Assembly (NCBI RefSeq): GCF_012489685.1
Contig: NC_080042.1
Location: forward strand, 93,708,576 to 93,772,575
Source of the DNA: Lotus japonicus
Taxonomy: Eukaryota > Streptophyta > Magnoliopsida > Fabales > Fabaceae
Length of the DNA stretch: 64,000 nucleotides
Direction of reading: 5' to 3'
The notes under the pieces: generated by a model
The model's input: only the letters and a program-made list of their open reading frames with translations
What the model was told of the DNA's origin: nothing
Databases searched by the model: none
Translations under genes and position numbers: made by a program
Part shown: piece by piece, positions 10,521-21,932 of the stretch
How positions within the stretch are numbered: the first letter of the stretch is position 1
Layout of the letters: each line of letters opens with the position of its first letter

Positions 10521-11330
10521 AAAAAGTTTTTCTTCTTTACCTTCAAGTAGATGACTTTGATCAGCCGGAGCACCCTCTACCTCTCCGACACATCAAACAG
10601 TTCATCATAAGTAATTTTTAAATCATTTTTATTAATTAATTTTTTATGTAACAATCTTAAACTTTAAAAATAAAAAATCAATTATCAACATCTTGCAGGA
10701 GAGGGGCTGCAAACAAATATTGCGAGTAGAGATGATCCCTTTTCTCCAATAGATATCTATAAACCAAATTGCATGCTATGGAACGACTAAGGAGAGTACT
10801 ATGTACCCGCTCCCCATCCCTATTTTTACAAGTGGATCCCATTCTCTCCAATGATTAAGTGTGTGTTTGAGCACTTGTGATACTTGTATTGTACCACGCC
10901 AAAAGTGGCGACATCTAGAAACACTCACATTTATGTTAGTTTTTCATAAAATGGAGATTACATTAACAAAAAAATATAAAACACGTTTTATGGCTGTTTG
11001 AAAGAGCAACAAACATGATTTTCACATATATTTGATGGTTCAACAATCATTTATGGTGTTCAATATCATGTTTCAATTCAACCCCCTGCACATAAACAAC
11101 TCATTAATTATCATTAAAACTTTTTGTTAGTTAATTTTTCATAATCTTTTAAAAACAATAATCATTGGTCAAGAAGAACCAGAAAAGGGAACTGCAAACA
11201 ATCTTGCATTCCCTTAAAAAGTTGTGTTCACTTCTCTCTAGTGACTAGTGTGCTCTACTAATATATATCCATTTGCACATATCCAAAGATAGCTTAATTA
11301 TAGTATTAGCTAAATAAATAGAAAAGAGAA
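10521..11330. other. Intergenic DNA upstream of the histidine-rich gene
   Basis: No coding signal. AT-rich, with small purine and pyrimidine runs. Confidence 0.5.
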
Positions 11331-11458
11331 TTGGGTCCAGTCACGTGGTCGGATTCCCCAGTTACCCGTTGTTCATCTATTATCCATCTTCCATTCTTTG
11401 TATTAATTGAATTCGTCACAATCAGCCTCCCTCAGCTCGTATTCCATTTCAAACAACC

Positions 11459-12178
11459 ATGGACAGAGTCATTACCTCCTCCATCTCGTGCCTTCTTCTG
11501 CTTTCATTGTTTACCTTCTCATATGCCCGCACTCCCTTCCACTCAACACACATTAATCATGACCACGACATTCACCACCCCTCATTTCCAATGTCCATCA
11601 TCATTGATGTCGACAAACCCGAACCAAAACCACTAACACAGCTTGACAACCGGGAACCAAAAACCGTTCCCTCTGAAACTACTTCCGATTCCAAAACTGA
11701 AGAAACCATCGAATCAATAGAGATTCCAACAGAAACATCAGAAATATCTAACCCTCTTCCTTTCACTATTTTCAGTTTTCATCCCATGGACCCTCGTATT
11801 CCAAGACGCCCTTCGCCTTTATCATTCCGCCCCCACCACCGTTGCCATCACAACAATAAGAATGGTTATTACAAGCCATGGAAACCGCTCCTCCATCACC
11901 ACCGCCACCGTCGTAACCATGTGATGCCAAACAACAACGTGGAGGATCGTAAGCAAATTGATCCGGTGGCAGCACGCGGTGAAGTGCGTCCTGATGAACG
12001 GATGAGGATTGACCGCATTGAACCAGTGTTCTCCCGCGAACGTAGCTTGGAATTAATGGAGAGGAGGGAGCTATTGAAGAGGCTTTATCACCGTTATCAC
12101 CAACGCCGCCAAGAGCCAGCTGAGATCAAGGACACTGGGTTCATCAAAAGGATCCGCAAGTTTTTGAACCGCTTCTAG
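11459..12178 (+). CDS. Secreted histidine- and proline-rich protein, 239 aa, intronless
   Basis: The ORF starts at ATG 11459 (context AACCATGG, favourable) and ends at TAG 12178. Residues 1-23 form a clear signal peptide: a positive start, then CLLLLSLFTF and a small-residue cut site at SYA. A His-rich patch (HINHDHDIHH, about residues 31-40) follows, then an acidic Thr/Glu-rich stretch (about 70-95). A Pro/His/Arg segment (about 110-155, with HHHRHRRNH) comes next, and the C-terminal 80 residues are very basic and helical. No transmembrane segment follows the signal, so a secreted or wall-bound protein is likely. Histidine clusters suggest metal binding, but this is inference. Codon use, length and the signal peptide support a real gene. 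I do not recognise a named family. Confidence 0.75.
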   Translation: MDRVITSSISCLLLLSLFTFSYARTPFHSTHINHDHDIHHPSFPMSIIIDVDKPEPKPLTQLDNREPKTVPSETTSDSKTEETIESIEIPTETSEISNPLPFTIFSFHPMDPRIPRRPSPLSFRPHHRCHHNNKNGYYKPWKPLLHHHRHRRNHVMPNNNVEDRKQIDPVAARGEVRPDERMRIDRIEPVFSRERSLELMERRELLKRLYHRYHQRRQEPAEIKDTGFIKRIRKFLNRF

Positions 12179-13058
12179 ATTTAATCCTGTAATTAATTAA
12201 TTAATACACTCCAAAATATTAATTTAGTGTAGACCATAGTCATGATGGAGGCATATAATGTATCCCTTTCTTTTTGTTTTGATAATGAAATGGGTAGAAA
12301 GCCCAACAATTTCACTATAGAACAACAGTTTTTGGTTGAAAGCCTACAATTTCAATAGAAGAAAGATGATTTTTTTTATCTAACCCAGAATATCACAAAG
12401 AGACACTCAATTTCGAATATTGTACATTTGAATCGTAAAAAATAAAAACCAAACATTTGAAATAAAATTAGTGGAAAAAAACTCAAGATATCAATTAATA
12501 GGTGTTTCGTTTCATAATTGATTCTAGCTCCAAAATCAACTTTTGGATGAAGCTATATACATCCTAGCTTTTAATCAATTGTGAACATTAATTTCTCAAC
12601 ATTAACTTACGAAAATAATTTTTCATATAACTATATATACTTTATTTCCAACTCACTTTTACTAAATTTATTTTATTCACAATTAATTCTAACACCCACC
12701 CTCCAAATTAAGGATAAAACTTATATCAAGTTTCTTACCTCCATTCTATTAAGTTTATGTGTAATTTTTAAAATTTTGAAAATAAATTCTTAATAAATAA
12801 CATTTATATTTAGAAATAGTTGCACATGTGTCATCACATGATTTGTAAACTTGATGAAATAGATTTAAGGATCTTGATCTAAGTTTCTCCCCCAAATTAA
12901 ACACATACTAAAAGTAGTTTTTTGGGATTGAAGAATTGATTCTAAGATGTTAATCCATGAATCTAAACTTGTCATCTTTCATCTGGCCCAACAATCTCTC
13001 GTCCTCTTTATGAGGATGGACTTTGATAAGGTTTTTTTGGGTACAAACTTTGATAAGG
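12179..13058. other. Intergenic DNA with possible MITE remnant
   Basis: No gene. Around 12500-12910 sequence like ATTGATTCTAGCTCCAAAATC and a later AATTGATTCTAAG suggest a decayed dispersed repeat. Borders are unclear. Confidence 0.35.
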
Positions 13059-13066
13059 TTCAACCC

Positions 13067-13593
13067 TAGGGGCGTATCTAGGGAGGGGCAGGCAGGGGCT
13101 ATCGCCCCCCCCAAGAATTTTGAAATGGTCACCGACTATAGATATTTTTCCAAGCAAAAAAGAAGAAATTTGCCGTTCCAACTGAGACATTATCATTCAC
13201 ATGTTTCCCGAGATCCTAATTTAGGAAAAATTTCTAGTTTATCCGAGTTTTACCAAAGTTAGTTGAAACAGGAAAAGTAACAATGTTTCCACTTGTCTAT
13301 AGATTGATACGTCTTGTTTTGACACTCCCTTTTTCAACAACATCTACAGAGCGATCTTTTTCTGTAATGAAAGGTTTTAAGACTCGGTTTCGCAACAAAA
13401 TTGAAGATGATCTTCTCAAAAATTTATTAGTTGTTTATATCGAAATACTATAATAACTAAATTTAGTACTATGAAAGAACGAAGAGTTGTATTTAAATAT
13501 TTTTTTACTATTTAAAGTTTATATAACTTTCAATGAAGATTTTTTTAATCTTATATTCCGCCCCCCAACAAGAAAATCGTGGATACGCCCCTA
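13067..13593 (+). mobile_element. Deleted hAT transposon with 8-bp target duplication
   Basis: The terminal inverted repeats are TAGGGGCGTATC (13067-13078) and GATACGCCCCTA (13582-13593), a perfect 12-bp match. Perfect 8-bp duplications TTCAACCC flank the element at 13059-13066 and 13594-13601, the hallmark of hAT insertions. At 527 bp it is an internal deletion derivative that keeps only the end of a transposase gene. The flat ends and target duplication suggest a fairly recent insertion. Confidence 0.9.
13162..13453 (+). pseudogene. hAT transposase C-terminus (zinc-finger MYM-type 1-like)
   Basis: About 13162-13255 encodes LPFQLRHYHSHVSRDP and LSEFYQ. A frame change near 13255 is needed to continue with LVETGKVTMFPLVYRLIRL. 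Then come LTLPFSTTSTERSFSVMK and TRFRNKIEDDLLKNLLVVYI, ending at TAA 13451-13453. This is the C-terminal dimerisation region of plant hAT transposases related to zinc-finger MYM-type protein 1. The TERSFS and FRNKIEDDLLKN parts are diagnostic. The catalytic N-terminal part is missing, so no active transposase can be made. Confidence 0.85.
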
Positions 13594-14044
13594 TTCAACC
13601 CCTGTTCAACCCCTTACTTGAAGCCAATAAATTTTGTTTACCAAATTATACATTTTAAAGAAATAATCAATTAATTTTTAAAAAAATGTTTTTCATTTTC
13701 CATAAAATAGGACTCATCCTAACGTAACTTTAATAAATTATTTTACACCTAAAAAATCTTAAAATATGAACTTTCAATAAAATGAAAACTATTGTTAGCA
13801 AATTATTTGTATGAATAAAAAAAATCGTATTTTAGATCTCTATTTGGGCCTGACCTGCGTATAATTTAAGATGGGCCGTAACTATATTTACCCCAGCACT
13901 GTTGTTATTTTCTTGTTGCCGCCATCACAAATTGAATTCGCTCCATTTTCCAATTTCGCGAGCCCGATTTCTCATCAATCTTCATCCTTCGCTTGTCTCG
14001 GAGACGGAGATCTTCATTTTCTGCATCAAATTGCACACTTATAA

Positions 14045-15482
14045 ATGGCGTGTGAAGACGCTCTGAATGTAAAGGATGACATGCGAACCACAATTGCCAA
14101 CAGCAAACCGTTCCTGGTGAGTTCAACGCCAATTATCTCAAGTTATATGATCTTTTTTTTGTAATTTCTTCCTATTGCTGTGTAAATTCGGAAAATTCAA
14201 GTAGAAACCTAGAATAATGTTCATATAAATGCTAATCGTAGTTTCATCATGTTTTATCAGTGGAGTAGTGGACTGAGATTTGAGACAGAATTAGGTTACT
14301 GGAATCAAAGATGGAACCGTTGAACTATGTGTGGATGAAACTGACTGATTAAACCATTATTGGCATAAGTTTTATGGTGAATAACTGACTTTTGGAACTG
14401 TATGAAGAATCTTTTCATGTCCTAAGGTGTGTTTTATATCAGTAGGAACCATATAGTGATGCTCTCATTGATTTCCTTGAGACAAAACAGCTTACAAGTC
14501 AATATATACATTTTAGTGAGAGAGATAAGAGAGTGTACTAAACTACTAAAGATGATTCGCGATCAATGTACATGTTTTTATTATTTAGGTCGTACTTACT
14601 TCGTATGATATTTGTCATGACAGCTTCCTGTTATCATCTGTGTACCGGTTGTATTTGCAGCTATTACTTCTAATTTTGAACTTCTGAGCAAGTGGCAAGA
14701 AACTAGGACATCTATTGCTGAAGAAGACATTAACTTTGTTTGGAGGGTATAGCTTACAGTTGCTACAATCAAGAACATGTAAGGTAAATCATAAACATTC
14801 CTTTTAAGAAATTACAATTTTTAGGGTGCAAATGGTTGACTGGCATCTGATATTTGAATTATGATCTTGTGTAGCAGAAAAAAAAGTGGGCATGGATCTA
14901 ATCAGAGGTTGATTTGTTTCCAATTTCTTAGGGTGATGATGTGCCTATTATTTGTTGATAGAAAGTTTAGGAGGAGGATAAGTTACCATATTACAGAGTT
15001 AGGACATACAGCAAGATTTGGGAGGACTTAAGTTGTGCCAACACTCATTGGCTGCTGTGATTTCAGTAATTGCATCCTTATATTGTTTACATTAGTCATT
15101 AGATAAATATAAGTTCTAGCCTCTAAGAAGCAGGAAATCATGCAGATTTGCAGAATCAATTGTTTCATGTTTTAATTTGTGTTTTTGTTTACATATTTTT
15201 CGCAGGCACAAGGAATGAGGAAGTGCTTTGAAGAGATTGTGTTCTCCTTTACTTATCTCCAGGCTTCATATTTATGGCTCATTTTTCTTGTGTCTTTGTT
15301 GTCTGTATTTTTCAGGTCAGCTTTAGTTATACAAATTCATAGCTCCAACGCACAAGTTCTGCCTACAGATAGAATGTCATGAAATTATTAATTGGATTTG
15401 GATCTATTTATGCTCCAGGTTTTGAAACATTTGAATCATCTGCTGCACGCATGCACCATTCTATGTTCCACCCAAAAACAGG
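14045..15482 (+). CDS. Candidate small membrane-protein gene, unrecognised, model incomplete
   Basis: Exon 1 (14045-14116) starts MACEDALNVKDDMRTTIA and ends at a good donor (CTG|GTGAGT). A phase-0 exon 2 fits at 14624-14746 (acceptor GACAG, donor GTATAG). It encodes a hydrophobic stretch (LPVIICVPVVFAA) followed by FELLSKWQETRTSIAEEDIN and FVWR. Joined, they give a short acidic N-terminus, one likely membrane helix and a charged tail. If exon 2 is not spliced, a TAG follows after one more codon, giving 66 aa. Further exon-like pieces lie at 15206-15316 and about 15369-15481 (FETFESSAARMHHSMFHPKT before a GTACCT donor), but the phases do not join cleanly. I do not recognise the family. It may be a real gene with other splicing or a decayed one. 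Confidence 0.4.
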
Positions 15483-17006
15483 TACCTGTCTATGCTTTTA
15501 GTATCTCTTTTATCTACATAATTTGTTGAATTGCTTAGAAAGTCGAGTATGAGTGTGTGTCTGCACTTGGATCATGCTTTTAATTGCTTGAAAAAGTTTC
15601 AATGAGAGTTGTTTGGAATTTAAGATTTAGAGTTTGAGATCCATGTAATGTGCATAGCTTGACTTAAATCGCAACTGTAGGCTCTCATATCAGAATTACT
15701 TGTTTCTTACTTGTTTGGTGTCCATGCAAATCTCTCAAAAACCTTACTGAACATCTTCCTTAGTTAGCTTAACTGCTTAAGTGTTAATATGGCTAAGTAT
15801 ATATGTTGAGTTTATTTTTGTTCTTGGGTATCTAAGGGGAGGGGGACTTTGGAGGAAGCCAAGCTACTAATCTTGTTTCCTGTCTTTGGTGAAGGCTGAA
15901 TGCTTAATTAATTAATGAAGTCACTGGCATTTTGTCTGTAACTCAAGTATACACTGTTAGAACTTAGGAGCAATTAGTGGAACAACATGCGTGCGCGAAA
16001 ATATTTTATAGAATGTTTGGATTAGCTCCTCTTCCTTCAAAATCAATTTTGGAACTAAGAATCCACTCTCAGAAGTTTCTTCAAAGAATTGGCTTTAGAG
16101 TCAATTGTAGAAATATTTACACACTAAACCTCTGAGATCCCACACAATATTTACACACACTTAACCTCTGAGAGCCCACTCGTTGTACAATTCAATCAGG
16201 CTTAATTTATTTACGCCCCCAACTTTGTTTACAATAATGTTTGATGAACACCCACTTTAGGTGTAGACACCCAAATAAAAAAGAGATAAGTAATAGATTT
16301 GGTATATAATGTAATGTGATAAAGAGAAAAATTAGGTGTATGTGGGCTGTGTTATTACTATTGATGCTTTATAATTGGGATTCCTTTGTTTATTTCCTCT
16401 GTGGGAGAATTTTAAGCATCTATTCCTGAACTTTTTGTTTTTCAATCGGACTCATGGTTCACTTTCTCAGTAGTATTGCAATTGAGTCCCACAACGTGTT
16501 TCCAAATCAAGTCTCCCCAGCAAAAAATAAAGTACCAAGACATGTATATTGTGATCGTGATTGATTAGATACTGGTTTTTTATGTTAAATCACAGCCTAG
16601 ACCTTAAGTTCCAAAGTTAGGAAGTCGGTAAAATATGTACTTATCCTCACAGACTAAATTCATTACCACAATTAGATCAAAATCACAATCCGATTGTATT
16701 AGCTATTATGGATAGAGAATAGGACAGTTTACACAAGATGATAATATCACTAGGCAACATTAAAAATGGAGATATAACCTATCACAACAACTGTCATAGG
16801 AAAAATCCTGAAGCCTTGAACAAAAAAAAGCAAGGCAGAAATGATAGCCATAACAATCCTACTTAAAATGCTAATGAACCTCACACCATTCTGATCATAC
16901 ATACATGCATACCCACTAGACCATAATCAAGACTAGTTTTCCTTTACACTACAGCGCTTGCTATAAATTAACTACTATTAATCTATAACCAAGACTTAAT
17001 AATCTT
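15483..17006. other. Intergenic DNA downstream of the ERF gene
   Basis: No coding signal. Around 16010-16330 there are fragments like AAATCAATTTTGGAACTAAG and GATGAACACCCACTTTAGG that look like decayed MITE arms, without clear borders. Confidence 0.4.
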
Positions 17007-17999
17007 CTAAACAGCCAGAACTTCCCAAATCAACTCAGGATCAAATGAAGGCAACCTTTCCAAGGAACAACCTCCGAACTCTGTTTCCTCTGTTACCATT
17101 GCTGTTGAAACAGAGCTCGGTGAGTTCTCCCCTTTCCAAATCCCATCCTCTGAAACACTCGGCGAAAACAACTCATTCACCCAGCTGTCATAAAAATTCG
17201 AAGGTGACAACGGTGGTAGTGATGATGAGGAACTAGAAGCTGAATCCACCTTCTTCTGTGATTCTTCTTCACGCTGCTTCTCACGTTTTGTGTCGTTCAA
17301 TTTCTTGGCAGCATTCTTTTTGGCTTTCTCCCTTTTCACCTTCTGGCATATGGCTTGAATTTTGGCATCAACAGAGCTCTTCAATGCGTTCAACCTGGTG
17401 GAATCTCCGAACCCCAGCTTGCTAGGATCCTTCAGATTTGGGAAATTCAAACGCGCGTATTCTCCGCGGAGCTTGTAAGCTGCGCGATCATACGCGTATG
17501 CAGCAGCTTCAGCTGTGTCGTAGGTGCCGAGCCAGACCCTCATTCTGTTCTGAGGGAGTCTAATCTCAGCAACCCATTTCCCCCAGTGCCTCTGTCTCAC
17601 TCCCCTGTATAGCTTTTTCTTGGCAGGGTTCAGTAAAGAAGTGAAGGAACTCGTGTATGGAGCAGCGTTGAGAGATGGATTTGCAAAGGAAGTGGGGACG
17701 GGAGACCCGTTCAAACGGCTTTCCTGGTAGAATTTTTGCAGGATGTCTCTCTGGCGGAGGTAGACAGAGGAGCCCAGTGGCTCAAAACTTGAAACGCCGA
17801 AGGGCTCAAAGTAATCCATAACAGAGTTAGTTGTAGCAGCACTAGCAGTGTTATTTGTTGTGGGACAATCGGAGAAAATCGAGTCCAGGGTGTTTGTGCT
17901 GCTGCTTGATAGTATGAGATTTGATAAAGAAGACCCAATATTAGCACTGTCTCGGAGTTCATGTTGTGTGTTGTTGAAGTTACCTCGCTTTCCCTCCAT
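17007..17999 (-). CDS. AP2/ERF transcription factor, ERF061/ERF062-like (DREB group A-6)
   Basis: Single exon, 330 aa. The start chosen is the first ATG (17999, MEGKRGNF); the frame extends upstream only to a GTG. Residues about 130-187 are one complete AP2 domain: [20 protein letters not shown], then [20 protein letters not shown], then [15 protein letters not shown]. It carries the conserved DNA-contacting Arg and Trp residues. The version of the domain, with Tyr in [20 protein letters not shown] and the [10 protein letters not shown] tail, matches the ERF061/ERF062 branch near RAP2.4. The N-terminus is Ser/Asn-rich. A basic Lys-rich helix (about 222-255, nuclear signal-like) follows the domain. 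The acidic end ([12 protein letters not shown]) may be an activation motif. The protein should act in the nucleus on GCC-box or DRE promoters; its targets cannot be read from sequence. Confidence 0.93.
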   Translation of the reverse strand: MEGKRGNFNNTQHELRDSANIGSSLSNLILSSSSTNTLDSIFSDCPTTNNTASAATTNSVMDYFEPFGVSSFEPLGSSVYLRQRDILQKFYQESRLNGSPVPTSFANPSLNAAPYTSSFTSLLNPAKKKLYRGVRQRHWGKWVAEIRLPQNRMRVWLGTYDTAEAAAYAYDRAAYKLRGEYARLNFPNLKDPSKLGFGDSTRLNALKSSVDAKIQAICQKVKREKAKKNAAKKLNDTKREKQREEESQKKVDSASSSSSSLPPLSPSNFYDSWVNELFSPSVSEDGIWKGENSPSSVSTAMVTEETEFGGCSLERLPSFDPELIWEVLAV

Positions 18000-18286
18000 G
18001 GTTACTGGCAACCAGAAAACTTGAAGAAGCCAAAGGGGAAAAGTTTGACAGTTAATGTATAGGAAGAAGGTCACTGGAAAAATTGGTCCCTCTTCCTGAA
18101 CGGTGTGATGATCCTCGTAAAAACGTGAGGATCAACGTAAGAAGAGGTGCAAGCAGGTTATCTGCAAGAAAAAAATGGAGGGAGCAAAAGGAAAGAAGAG
18201 AAGTAATTGAAGAATTAAGGAGGTTATGGAGTTTGGGTGTTTTGGAAGTGTGTTGTATGCTGCAACTCTAGGCTTAGTTGGGGTGC

Positions 18287-18294
18287 ATTTATAG
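18287..18294 (-). promoter_or_regulatory. TATA box of the ERF gene
   Basis: CTATAAAT on the minus strand, about 290 bp upstream of the ERF start codon. It implies a 5' leader of roughly 250 nt, which is rich in purines and short upstream frames. Confidence 0.5.
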
Positions 18295-18329
18295 CAACAG
18301 GAAGCGCCTCCCACCGAAACTCTGTTCAC

Positions 18330-21300
18330 AACTTGAACGTCTAAAATCGTTTGTGTTGCCTGGCTTTCTTTCTCAAATGACTAAAAGGCCCTCGTTAGTT
18401 CTGTGCTGTATGGGTGCGTGATCAAGGACTGGTATGGAAGGGTCTATGTCTATAGTCTTTTTACTGTCTGACTTTTTTCCTTTCACAATTTTACCTCATT
18501 TTCTCTTTCAGTCATAAAGAAATTTGACTATGGGTTAGATAGACACTGTCTGTACCTTCACATTTCTTGGCAGAATTATAGGTTGTGAACTAGTCATTGT
18601 GCTCATGCTTTGAATGGGTTGTTTATCAAGAAAATATATGATATTTTATTGTATATTAATTATTGTAATATGAATATAAAAAAATATTGTAGGAAATCCA
18701 ATTTTAATAAATAAGATTAAAAGTAGAGAACATGCTGATGTTTGAGGAATAGAATAAATTTTTAAATAGAAGCAGATAGAAATAAAGACCAAATAAATTT
18801 AAAAGAAGCTTTAGAAAAATGAGAAAAAGTGAATGAGAGAAAAGACAAAATGTTTTGGTTCTATAAAACAACAAACATTTTTAAAAAATATGTAGAAAGA
18901 CTAAAACAACAATCTTTATGGAACGGAAGGAGTAGTAAAATTTAATTTAAGGAAAATGTTTAGTAAACTGCAATGTGATGTAGAAACCGGGCTAAGGATG
19001 GTAAAAAAAGGAAGAGAAGAGAAATGTTGTGTTGTGCATCCATATCTTTTACATAACATTTCCCCTCAGCATTACTCACAATACACATGATATTTGTGTT
19101 CTTCATTGGTTATAGTTCCAGAAATGAAGTTAAATCATTCTATAATGGGGTTGAGCATCTAGAAGCAGATTATTAGCAGAGGTTAAATCTCAAAACCCTC
19201 TAAGTGAGGAGGAGAGGAAGCACTATGATTTACTGAATCCTTAAATAGCCAGAAAGCATTTTATTTGATCTTAGCCAGGAGAATTATTTCACATAAGCTC
19301 GAAACAAAAGCCAGTAGGAATTTTGATAATTTCGTTTTAACTCCGTGGGTGGTCCCATATTCATAATCATATTGATGACTTCTGCACTGCATCACCAAAA
19401 AGGAGAAGCCTACTTTTGCAATTTATTGCAGGGATATGGTCCCAACTAATTACTAGAACGTGAGGACAGGAGGAAGAGGTGATTGGACTAGTTACGCATT
19501 ATGTCAGAACTTATCATTCCTAAAATGTCATTTTCTTCATCACAATACAACAGAACAACGCGTTTCCTACACCAATATTATTGGGGCCTCTTTCTTAACA
19601 GTAAAAATTTGACATAGTTAGTGTGTAAGTGAGTAGTGGGATAGGGATTTGAGAGTTGAACAGTAAGAAATTCAGGCATCGCCATGTTTCTTGTTAGGTC
19701 GCATTGAATTGAATTTCCTTAAACCAAAATTAATCGGAATCAAATTATGCATGATTTGTTTCAATGGCTACAAATTCCAGGATAAGCTTCGGGATATAAT
19801 AATAAATAAAGGGTAGCCATTTGTGTTGACTTTGTATGCTGCCAGCGGTAACAGCTACGTGTCTATGCCAACTATCTTGAAAAGGAAACACAGCATTCAA
19901 TGTGATCGTGATACTTTTAATCGATTCCCTGTCCATGATGTAAAAGAGTCTGAGAATTGGTCAATAGTCACAAACCATTTTCCCTAAAAAAGAAAAAGAA
20001 ACAATCATATATTTGTACAAGAAATAGTAGCTTTATGTAGGGAAATCACATGGGCGGGGTGGTGGGTATCTAGGTTCGTAATTTCGTATTACATTGATGG
20101 ATACCAGCTAAAGTAACTTTTCTTTACTCTTATGCCTCATATGGTAATACTCCATTAATAACTCTAGGCAAGCGTACATTGTCCCACGCAAAATCATGTT
20201 AAAAATGGCCGAATGCACTTGCAAGGAAATGTTGAATCAAAACTCATTGATTAGTTAGTTACCATCAAGGCAGTATGGTGAGCACATGCATAATATTATT
20301 GCCACATTTCTCTTGTCATAGGTGAAGATGTGATATTCACACCTAAATTTTTAACAAGTACTACTTTTTCTCTCTATTTGAGTTAACAGAAGCCGTACGT
20401 TTATATATACATATATAAAACTTTCTGTGCGTCAAATGTCAATGAATGAGAGTGGGCAAAGGGAGTTTAATTTCAAGTCTAGACTAGAAGAGAAGGAAGA
20501 GGCCAAACCACAACAATCAAACCACGTATTGATAATTGAATGCAAAGAGAGAGAAAAAGAGGATGGAGATTTTGTTAGAACACTGCTACTTTATTTTGGT
20601 TATTCACCGCAACTTGATAATATGAAGGGAGAAAACTGAAACAAGAAGTACCAAGGCAAAAAAGTGGGGACTAGTACAGTAACCAATCAATGGGCAATTT
20701 GGCTCGGTATATTAAAGGCGTAAAGGTGTTTGTGAAAAGGCAAGGGATGGTGGACCGGGTTTTTATTTTTTGTTTGGGAATGTGATGGACAGTACTCGTG
20801 AAATGACACACCCACTCAGTATTTCCAAGGCCTAAAAGCCTTCTCTTTTATTTGATTTTCGGTACATGCATGTGATCAGACCTAACAAACTCTTTTTACC
20901 TTGAGATATTCATATATCTGTTCGAATCATTCAAAATTGCAATGTATATATCTATCCCTTTTCACATTCATTTTTGTAGGTTCATCACTTTAGACTTTAC
21001 ATGAAATTCACTTTTTAAAGTGTGTGAAATCATCTTTATTTAATAGTATATAACATACACACTGATATTATATGATTGCCGTACGTGTGTGGTACTTATT
21101 ATAGCATTAGAATCCATAACCTTTCTTTCTAATTGAGATCATTTAATTATTTTACAAACTTAGTAGTATATCATATAAGAGAAGGGCAAAAATGTACTTA
21201 CAAGACAGTACTGTCGTGTGTGAACAGTGAATAAGGAAAGAAAGTGTATTATTGGAGGAGAGCAGCAGTAAAGTGAAGAAACAGAAACGCAACGCGTGGA

Positions 21301-21559
21301 AAGGTTTAAGGTTTGTAGAAGCGAAGAGAAGAGAACATGGTTGTTGACTATGAAAAAGGTGTATTTTGGCAGTATATGATTATGATATTTAAATGCCAGA
21401 TGGCAGTATACGGAGAAGGGTAGGTTTGCGACGCGCCACGCCCACGCCATCCCTTCTGTTTAATGCCGTTCGCCACCTGTCGCCTTATCTTTTTGGGCTA
21501 TGCTCAATTTCTCGTGAAATTCCTTCTCTCTTGGATGATTGCCCTCACCCAATGTGATA
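18330..21559. other. Gene-poor intergenic region
   Basis: No convincing gene on either strand. Short frames at 20427-20639 (plus) and 21160-21450 (minus) lack family features. A Stowaway-like arm (TTTATGGAACGGAAGGAGTA) ends near 18933 without an obvious partner. Confidence 0.5.
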
Positions 21560-21562
21560 TTA

Positions 21563-21929
21563 GAGCATCTCCAATGCATAGTTGCTAGTTGGGTTGCTTA
21601 AAAAATATTTCGGTGGGTCCAGACTGACACATAGGATTTAAGCAACCCAAGCAGAATTCGCTCCAACCACGATTACTTAGTTTACTTTTAGTTGGGTCTC
21701 ATTATACCTCTTATATTTATATTATTTCAAGATAATGACACTATACAAGTACATGAATGAAAGAAAAAATATGATCTTTTAGTCAAAAAGTAAGGAGAGA
21801 GAAAATAAGCAACCGTTGCTTAAATTTAAGCAACCCAACTGCCACGTCATGTTGCTCCAGTGGTGCTCCAAAATAAGCAATGCTGCTTAAGTTGCCAACT
21901 AGATTTAAGCAACCCCATTGGAGATGCTC
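21563..21929. mobile_element. Tourist-like MITE (PIF/Harbinger)
   Basis: A perfect 14-bp terminal inverted repeat: GAGCATCTCCAATG at 21563-21576 and CATTGGAGATGCTC at 21916-21929. Three-base TTA duplications flank it at 21560-21562 and 21930-21932. The TTA target and the length of 367 bp fit Tourist elements. The inner parts also pair partly (TTGGGTTGCTTAAA against TTTAAGCAACCC words), so the whole element can fold into a long hairpin. It has no coding capacity. Confidence 0.9.
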
Positions 21930-21932
21930 TTA

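Noticed and set aside
18000..18074. N-terminal extension of the ERF protein
   Set aside because: The extension begins at GTG, not ATG, is hydrophobic and unlike the family. The first ATG at 17999 was used.
20427..20639. 70-codon frame, Glu/Lys-rich
   Set aside because: Low-complexity, no motif, no splice or promoter context that supports a gene.
21160..21450. 96-codon minus-strand frame starting MAWAWRVA
   Set aside because: No family feature and poor codon pattern; AT-rich surroundings.
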